Below are positions 42,177 through 47,053 of a stretch of DNA of 47,053 nt, piece after piece. This DNA is from Polyangium sp. 6x1 (lineage in GTDB: Bacteria; Myxococcota_A; Polyangia; Polyangiales; Polyangiaceae), in NCBI RefSeq assembly GCF_029946515.1, contig NZ_JARZHH010000079.1:1-47053 (forward strand), written 5' to 3'. The translations under genes were made by a program, and so were the position numbers. Below the pieces are notes generated by a model, which worked only from the letters and a program-made list of their open reading frames with translations, did not search any database and was not told the DNA's origin. The number at the start of each line of letters is the position of its first letter. The first letter of the stretch is position 1.

Positions 42177-43217
42177 TTACTGCGGTTTTAGATCGCCATG
42201 GCGCACGGCGTTCGCATCGACCACCTGACCGAGCGACCGTTCCACATACGGCCGAGCTCGTGGAGGCGGGCGCGGAGCCGCCGCTGGCTTTTGCGTCGGA
42301 ATCGGAGGAAGCGTAAGCGACTCTGTCCGCTCGACGCGTTCGCACCTTTCGACAGAAGGCGCGATGGGGTCTTCGTGAACCGCGCCGGCGGCCACCGTCT
42401 GCGCATATGCCCCATCGGGATCGTGCGGCATCGCGCAGGGCGCATCACTTGGCGTGGCCCCGAGAAATGCTGCCGCCGCGGCGACACCACCGAGGAAGCG
42501 CATCGGAGAACGGGTGAGAGACGCCGCCACGCGCGCCCGCGCCACGGAGACTGCCGCGCGCGCCTCGCGCGCGAACATGGCGAACAGCACGAGCGGGAAA
42601 GCCGCGACCCGCGTGCGCCGGCGCCTGGACGGGGGCTTGTCGTTCTCCACGAACGCGCGCGCATCGCTCAGCGCGCCGTGGAACTGCGAAACGACCGTCG
42701 TGTAAGCGACGCCGCGTTCCTGGGCAATCTGGGAGAGCGGCTTTTCGTGCAAGAAATGCTGTTCCAGCAGATCCCGCTGCTCTGGGCTCAATGTGTCGAT
42801 CGCCGACTGCGCGGATAGGATATCATCATAACTGCGCGGCTCCACCTCCGGAACCATGAGCTGCTCGAGATCCTCGGGCGCCATGGGCTCCTCGCGGTAC
42901 TTGCGCCGGTGGCTCAGCACGAGCAGTCGGACGATTCTGCATAACCACGCCAAACACCCGCCCTCGTCTTCTGGTTCTGGCCAGTTCGATTTCTCTTTGC
43001 CATACGCCACGACGAACGCATTATGGACGACGTCCTCGACATGATGCTCATCCCCAACGCCTCGTCGCGCGACGTCCGCCATCGCCGTTCTGTATCGGCG
43101 GAGCCGCTCGACGGGCACCCCGGGGGCGTCTGCCGGTGCATCCGTGCTTGCCGTGGCGTCGTCGCCGGGCGGGGTGTCCACCGGACTGTCAGGTCCTTCG
43201 ATGCGCGAGGTGCCCAC
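42177..43217 (-). CDS. ECF-type sigma factor with membrane-segment extension
   Basis: A 346-aa protein. Region 2 (about 35-110) contains VEDVVHNAFVVAYGKEKSNW and CLAWLCRIVRLLVLSHRRKY; region 4 (about 135-190) contains LSPEQRDLLEQHFLHEKPLSQ with the HTH QIAQERGVAYTTVVSQF. The extension has a basic stretch (SRRRRTR), hydrophobic segments (VAAFPLVLFAMFAREA, FLGGVAAAAAFLGA) and a Pro/Arg-rich tail. It resembles 18068-19009 in overall design and is divergent from the outer-membrane-type gene at 43275 (57 bp between starts). Confidence 0.75.
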   Translation of the reverse strand: MGTSRIEGPDSPVDTPPGDDATASTDAPADAPGVPVERLRRYRTAMADVARRGVGDEHHVEDVVHNAFVVAYGKEKSNWPEPEDEGGCLAWLCRIVRLLVLSHRRKYREEPMAPEDLEQLMVPEVEPRSYDDILSAQSAIDTLSPEQRDLLEQHFLHEKPLSQIAQERGVAYTTVVSQFHGALSDARAFVENDKPPSRRRRTRVAAFPLVLFAMFAREARAAVSVARARVAASLTRSPMRFLGGVAAAAAFLGATPSDAPCAMPHDPDGAYAQTVAAGAVHEDPIAPSVERCERVERTESLTLPPIPTQKPAAAPRPPPRARPYVERSLGQVVDANAVRHGDLKPQ

Positions 43218-43274
43218 AACCGTAAATGTCGCCAGCAGGAGCGATCTACGAAAAAAATCTGCAGCGCCCTCAAG

Positions 43275-44324
43275 ATGTTCAGCGATGTTGCCGATCGTGT
43301 GTCCCGGACAACGGTTGTTCGGGCGAAGAAGGGCGGTTGGTCCGGAGTGTCTGTGGCGGTGGTTGCGGGGCTGGCGCTTTCACCATCGAAATCGTTTGCG
43401 GGTGAGATGCTGCACCACCGGCTGGACTTCGAGGCAGATCGGTCGCTCCCCGCGGCGTGCAACCAGCCGGGCGACTTCCGTACCGCGCTGACGAGCTGGG
43501 TGCGTCCGAGCGTGCTCGACCCAGCGGCGGCTCGTGTGCTCGAGGTGCGCGTAAAGCGGCTCCCCGACGGCGGCAAGTCAGCGAAGGTGACGATCAAGAG
43601 CTCGACCGGGGAAGCGCTCGGGGAGGCCGGGCACGACTACTCCCCGACGACGGAGTGCTTCAAGATCCTGTTCTGGTCGGCGTTCGATGCGGCGACGCTC
43701 ATGGGCGCCTTCGTGCCGCCAGAGCCGCCGCCGCCCGCGCCCCCGGCTGCCGTGCCGGAGCCGAAGCCGTGCCCGGTCTGCGAGACGCCGAAGCCTCCGC
43801 CACCGGCCCCCTCCCCGTCGCCGGTTGCGGTGCCGAGGCGCTACTTCGTGGGGCTGGGTCCGGCTGCCACGTACAACCTCGCGCCGGAGGCGGCGATCGG
43901 CCCGCAGTTCCTCGTTGGGCGTCGATGGGGAGCGTTCGTCGCCGAGCTCTATCTTCGGTGGATGCCGCTCTGGAGGACGCGTCCGGTTGGCCTCACGGAG
44001 GTCCAGGTGCACGTGACCTCGGCGACCGCCGCGGGCTGCCTCCGGCGTGGGCCCGTGATGGCGTGCGGGCTGCTGGCGACAGGCGCGATTCAGGCGACAG
44101 CACTGAACGCAACGCACGCAGACAGTGGGCTGAGCGGTTTCCTCGGTGCTGGCCTGCGCGGAGCCGTTGCGGCGCCCATCTTCGGGCCACTGTCCCTGCG
44201 TCTGGATCTCGAAGGGGTGTGGAACATCCTCCCCCCGACGATCGTGGCCCGTCGTCCGGAGTTCTGGCGGCCCTTCCCGGTCAGCCTTGGCGTCGGCTCG
44301 TCGATCGTGTGGGCGCTCCCGTAG
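43275..44324 (+). CDS. Outer-membrane beta-barrel-like protein
   Basis: About 349 aa. An N-terminal signal (VSVAVVAGLALSPSKSFAGE) is followed by a small domain, a Pro-rich linker (PPEPPPPAPPAAVPEP, with CPVC) and a Gly/aromatic-rich beta region ending LGVGSSIVWALP. The barrel part is comparable to that of 19081 (ACGLLATGAIQ versus GCVLGHLGVI). ATG 43275 is a reasonable start, but GTG codons nearby cannot be excluded. It is divergent from the sigma factor that may regulate it and convergent with the lipoprotein pseudogene. Confidence 0.6.
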   Translation: MFSDVADRVSRTTVVRAKKGGWSGVSVAVVAGLALSPSKSFAGEMLHHRLDFEADRSLPAACNQPGDFRTALTSWVRPSVLDPAAARVLEVRVKRLPDGGKSAKVTIKSSTGEALGEAGHDYSPTTECFKILFWSAFDAATLMGAFVPPEPPPPAPPAAVPEPKPCPVCETPKPPPPAPSPSPVAVPRRYFVGLGPAATYNLAPEAAIGPQFLVGRRWGAFVAELYLRWMPLWRTRPVGLTEVQVHVTSATAAGCLRRGPVMACGLLATGAIQATALNATHADSGLSGFLGAGLRGAVAAPIFGPLSLRLDLEGVWNILPPTIVARRPEFWRPFPVSLGVGSSIVWALP

Positions 44325-44326
44325 CC

Positions 44327-45528
44327 CTAGCTCGTGGCCGCGGCGCAGCACACGGTCGCCGCGTTCGCGAGGACGAGGTCGCCCACGACCTCACCTCCGC
44401 TCGGCATACACGTGCCCTTCGTGTAGTTCAGCAAGTCGGCCGTCTTCCCGCTCAACGGGGCGCCTGGCATGACGTCGTGGCAGGGCGCGATCATGCCCGC
44501 GGAGACTTCGCCCCCGGCCTTGGCCTCGGAACATGCTGGAGCACCAAACACGGCCGCGTACACGGCGCACGTCCCGCCCGTCGGCGGTCCGCATGAACAC
44601 GCCGAACATTCGCGGTTGTCCTGGATGTCTCCGTAGAGCAGGTGCCTCTCGCTACCCCACCCCTCGGGACACGGATGCTCTCCCTCGCGAAGGATACACG
44701 AGGAGTAGTCCTCCCCCGCCGGACCGCAGACCTTCCCCGCCTGCTCGGTGCAGCTCGGCCACGGTTTGTCGCTCATGCACGCCCGGCCGATAGGGGTGAG
44801 TGGCCCGCCATTCCATGCCTTCGGGAGGGGCTGCTCCGGATCGCCGTCCGCGTGTGGCTTGCAGGGTAGCTCCTCGATCACCGGCGGAGAGATCGTGATG
44901 GAACGGACGCACGGTACCCCGCCACAGAGCGTCGAGGCGGGGATCGCCTTGTCCTGGTTGCAGGTGCCGTCCCAGTTTGTCGGGGCGTCGAAGTTTGTCT
45001 TGACACCGCCCCCAGGATTGTCGCAGCCGGCGGAACTGACGGTCCACGTCTCCGGCAACCTGCACTTGCCCTCGGGGGCCTCGCATGTGCACGCGCCGCA
45101 GGACGGAGGAGGCGGCGCAGGGAGCCCCTCGAACGCGAGGATCGGCGTTTCTACCGGGCACGGCGGCGGCTCGCGCCAGTCCGAGAAGAAGGCGACCAGC
45201 TTCCATCCGTCGGGCGCTGGCGAGACACACGCACCGCCCGTGCAGAGTGAGGACATGCCGCCATCTGCGCCCCCGTCCGAACATTTGGGCGGCAGCGGCT
45301 GCGGGCCATCACACGCGTTCGGGCAGTCCCAGGGGATGGGTTTGGGCTTGTATACCCCGGATGCTCAGGGTCCGGGCAAAACTCAGGCAGAGGGCAAGGG
45401 CAGCACTCGTCCGGGACCTCCGGTGGACAGTTAGAGCCGATGTTGGCACCTCCGCACGCGAACGGCCCTAGCGCCGCTGCCGCGAAACCGGCCGCGATCA
45501 CGATGCCCACGCGTATCGCCGCACGCAT
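44327..45528 (-). pseudogene. Cys-rich lipoprotein gene with one frameshift
   Basis: A good lipoprotein signal starts at ATG 45528 (MRAAIRVGIVIAAGF ... FACGGA). The coding frame shifts near 45350 (after CPDPEHPG) and continues in another frame (VYKPKPIPWDCPNACDG) to the stop at 44327. The corrected protein would be about 400 aa with many Cys motifs (CGACTCEAPEGKC, CSACSCGPPTGGTC, TVCCA), homologous to the intact lipoprotein at 20304. It is a decayed gene or contains a one-base sequencing error. Confidence 0.65.
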
Positions 45529-45580
45529 GCGCAGGATGCTACCGCCGCGGTCGCGCTCGTTCCAACTCCGACGCGGCATC

Positions 45581-46072
45581 CTATCGGCTCCCCATCGCGT
45601 TCGTGGGGGTTGCCATGGGAGATGACGGCATCGGTCGTGGCCCCGGGGGTTTGGCCTTCGGCACCACGCTCCGCGGCGGGGCGGATGACGGCCCGACGGA
45701 TGGCACGGCGCTCACGCTCGCGGTTGGCTCGGGTGCCTTGCCGAGTTTCGCGCAGCTCCACGCGCCGACGAGGAGGTACTCGCGCTGGCACTGCACGGTC
45801 TTCATCCCTGCGGGCGTCGATAATTGGAGCGTGTGCCCCCAAGGAGTTCGCTCCCACATCGTGTACTGTGCTTCGCAAGTCGCCGGTTGACCCTGACAGG
45901 TAGTTTGGTTCGCCAGACGATCCACCTCGATCGAGGAGGCAAAGACATTGACGACGCACATCACCGCGACGCCGATGGAGAGTGCGGTGAGGATGAAGTT
46001 GAACAGGGAGCGGACAAACGTCCCGGAAGCAGACGTGCCGCGTGGCTGAGCCGTGGATCGAGCTTCTGCCAT
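45581..46072 (-). CDS. Single-pass membrane protein with Pro-rich tail
   Basis: A 163-aa protein. One transmembrane segment at about 27-48 (FNFILTALSIGVAVMCVVNVF) is followed by a small extracytoplasmic domain with four Cys (TTCQGQPATCEAQY, VQCQREYLLVGAWSC), probably two disulphides, and a Pro/Ser-rich tail. ATG 46072 begins the region of consistent coding. It lies 52 bp upstream of the lipoprotein pseudogene on the same strand. Family unknown. Confidence 0.6.
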   Translation of the reverse strand: MAEARSTAQPRGTSASGTFVRSLFNFILTALSIGVAVMCVVNVFASSIEVDRLANQTTCQGQPATCEAQYTMWERTPWGHTLQLSTPAGMKTVQCQREYLLVGAWSCAKLGKAPEPTASVSAVPSVGPSSAPPRSVVPKAKPPGPRPMPSSPMATPTNAMGSR

Positions 46073-46348
46073 GAGGGAACACGGTACACGGGCAAACCGT
46101 GGGTGGGAAGAGACAAACTTCGCGGGCTGCCCGACAAACCGGACGACTGTCCATTCGTGCCCGATCGCGCCGTGGTCACCGCGGATGTGCATGACGCCGA
46201 GCATCCGCCCGAGAGCCAGCGGGCCATTCCGCGGACGCGAACTCTGGCGGGGGATCTCCCCCGAGCTGATGCCGCTTGCTGACGTGAGGGGCGGCCCATC
46301 GAAACCCAGGCAATTCACGTGCTTCATCGTTCATCGGCTGGGGGACTA

Positions 46349-47053
46349 GTGTCCTGAGTTAGAAGAACGCGAACATTTTTTGGACGATCCCCTCCCTCAA
46401 CACATGGAGGTGAGTGGGAAGATGCGACTTCGAACTGGCCGCCCACTCGAACCTCTGGTCCTGACTGCTGAAGAACGCGAGACTTTGGGGCGCTGGGCAC
46501 GCCGGCCCAAGTCTCCGCAGGCGCTGGCGGACCGTGCCCGCATCGTGCTGGACTGCGCGGAGGGCAAGAGCAACGGCGAGATCGCCGCGTCGAACGGCGT
46601 CTCGCGACAAACGGTGAGCAAGTGGCGAGGTCGGTTTCTTCGGCATCGCCTGCAGGGATTGAGCGATGCGCCTCGGTCCGGGGCTCCTCGCACGATCACG
46701 GATGAGCAGGTCGAGCGCGTCGTGACCAGGACGCTCGAGACGAAGCCGCATAACGCGACCCATTGGTCGACGCGCTCGATGGCCAATGCGCTTGGGATGA
46801 GCCAGACGGCGATCGCCAGAATTTGGCGGGCCTTCGGGCTACAGCCGCACCGTAGCGAGACGTTCAAGCTTTCGACCGACCCACACTTCGTTGAGAAGGT
46901 CCGCGATGTCGTCGGCCTGTATATGAGCCCGCCGGAGCACGCGCTCGTGCTGTCGGTCGACGAAAAGTCGCAGATCCAGGCGCTCGATCGGACACAGCCG
47001 CTCCTGCCGATGCGGCCAGGCCAGGCGGAGCGTCGCACCTACGATTACAAGCG
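46349..47053 (+). mobile_element. IS630-family insertion sequence, partial (runs off the window)
   Basis: A TA dinucleotide at 46347-46348 is followed by GTGTCCTGAGTTAG, fitting the IS630 habit of inserting at TA with a short terminal repeat. The transposase starts 73 bp inside. The right end is beyond the window. Confidence 0.7.
46422..47053 (+). CDS. IS630-family transposase, 3' end outside window
   Basis: The first 210 residues are present, open to the window end. The N-terminus has a helix-turn-helix (NGEIAASNGVSRQTVSKWRGRF), followed by a second HTH-like segment (WSTRSMANALGMSQTAIARI) and the start of the DDE domain with LVLSVDEKSQIQALDRTQP, where the first catalytic Asp lies in SVDEK. 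This matches IS630-type transposases. ATG 46422 follows GAGTGGGAAG. Active-site completeness cannot be judged. Confidence 0.85.
   Translation, partial: MRLRTGRPLEPLVLTAEERETLGRWARRPKSPQALADRARIVLDCAEGKSNGEIAASNGVSRQTVSKWRGRFLRHRLQGLSDAPRSGAPRTITDEQVERVVTRTLETKPHNATHWSTRSMANALGMSQTAIARIWRAFGLQPHRSETFKLSTDPHFVEKVRDVVGLYMSPPEHALVLSVDEKSQIQALDRTQPLLPMRPGQAERRTYDYK

Overview
The window is high-GC DNA that looks like a myxobacterial (Myxococcota, probably Polyangiales-type) chromosome. Signs of this are ECF sigma factors with C-terminal extensions, Cys-rich lipoproteins, a TPR/PEGA outer-membrane protein, Pro/Ala-rich linkers and many mobile elements. Taxonomy is inferred; there is no rRNA or housekeeping marker.

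The main result is a complete integrated element of 32,488 bp at 489-32976, whose ends can be read from the sequence. At 487-488 a coding sequence (start 403) breaks off inside a conserved HPLFP motif. At 32977 the same kind of gene resumes. Removing the DNA between the two CC dinucleotides (487-488 and 32975-32976) restores one 490-codon reading frame carrying the full family motif GGHPLFPRPETETGPD. The two element-side arms form a 22+2+22 imperfect inverted repeat, as expected for a large serine-integrase attP. The integrase gene (2228-384, minus) runs through attL. In the excised circle its frame would continue through attP into an otherwise start-less ORF at the other end (32973-32302), giving 804 instead of 614 residues. 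Integration therefore appears to swap the integrase C-terminus.

Layout inside the element: integrase and a coupled small gene (384-2608); about 1.25 kb of repeat-bearing non-coding DNA (2609-3860); a tightly packed, mostly overlapping virion- or wall-interaction-like module (3861-15143) with a transglutaminase-like protein, a short RadA-like ATPase, a 981-aa LysM/peptidoglycan-binding protein, small membrane proteins, a beta-rich candidate major capsid protein and a SpoIID-like protein, but no tail, portal or terminase gene; then cargo: two small secreted proteins, an AAA ATPase, an ECF sigma/outer-membrane/lipoprotein set, a 1.4-kb duplicated block around a secreted phospholipase D, a HEPN-like plus DUF4365/Abi-alpha pair, and a helicase-nuclease.

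The right flank (32977-47053) holds the rest of the interrupted gene, a small partner gene, a second, truncated homologue, several ordinary genes (PfpI-like, ECF sigma), a group IIC intron with its reverse transcriptase, and a second sigma/outer-membrane/lipoprotein set with another copy of the 227-aa family. An IS630-like element runs off the end. Because element and flank share several unusual gene families, the window is best read as one element inserted into a conserved gene of an older relative.
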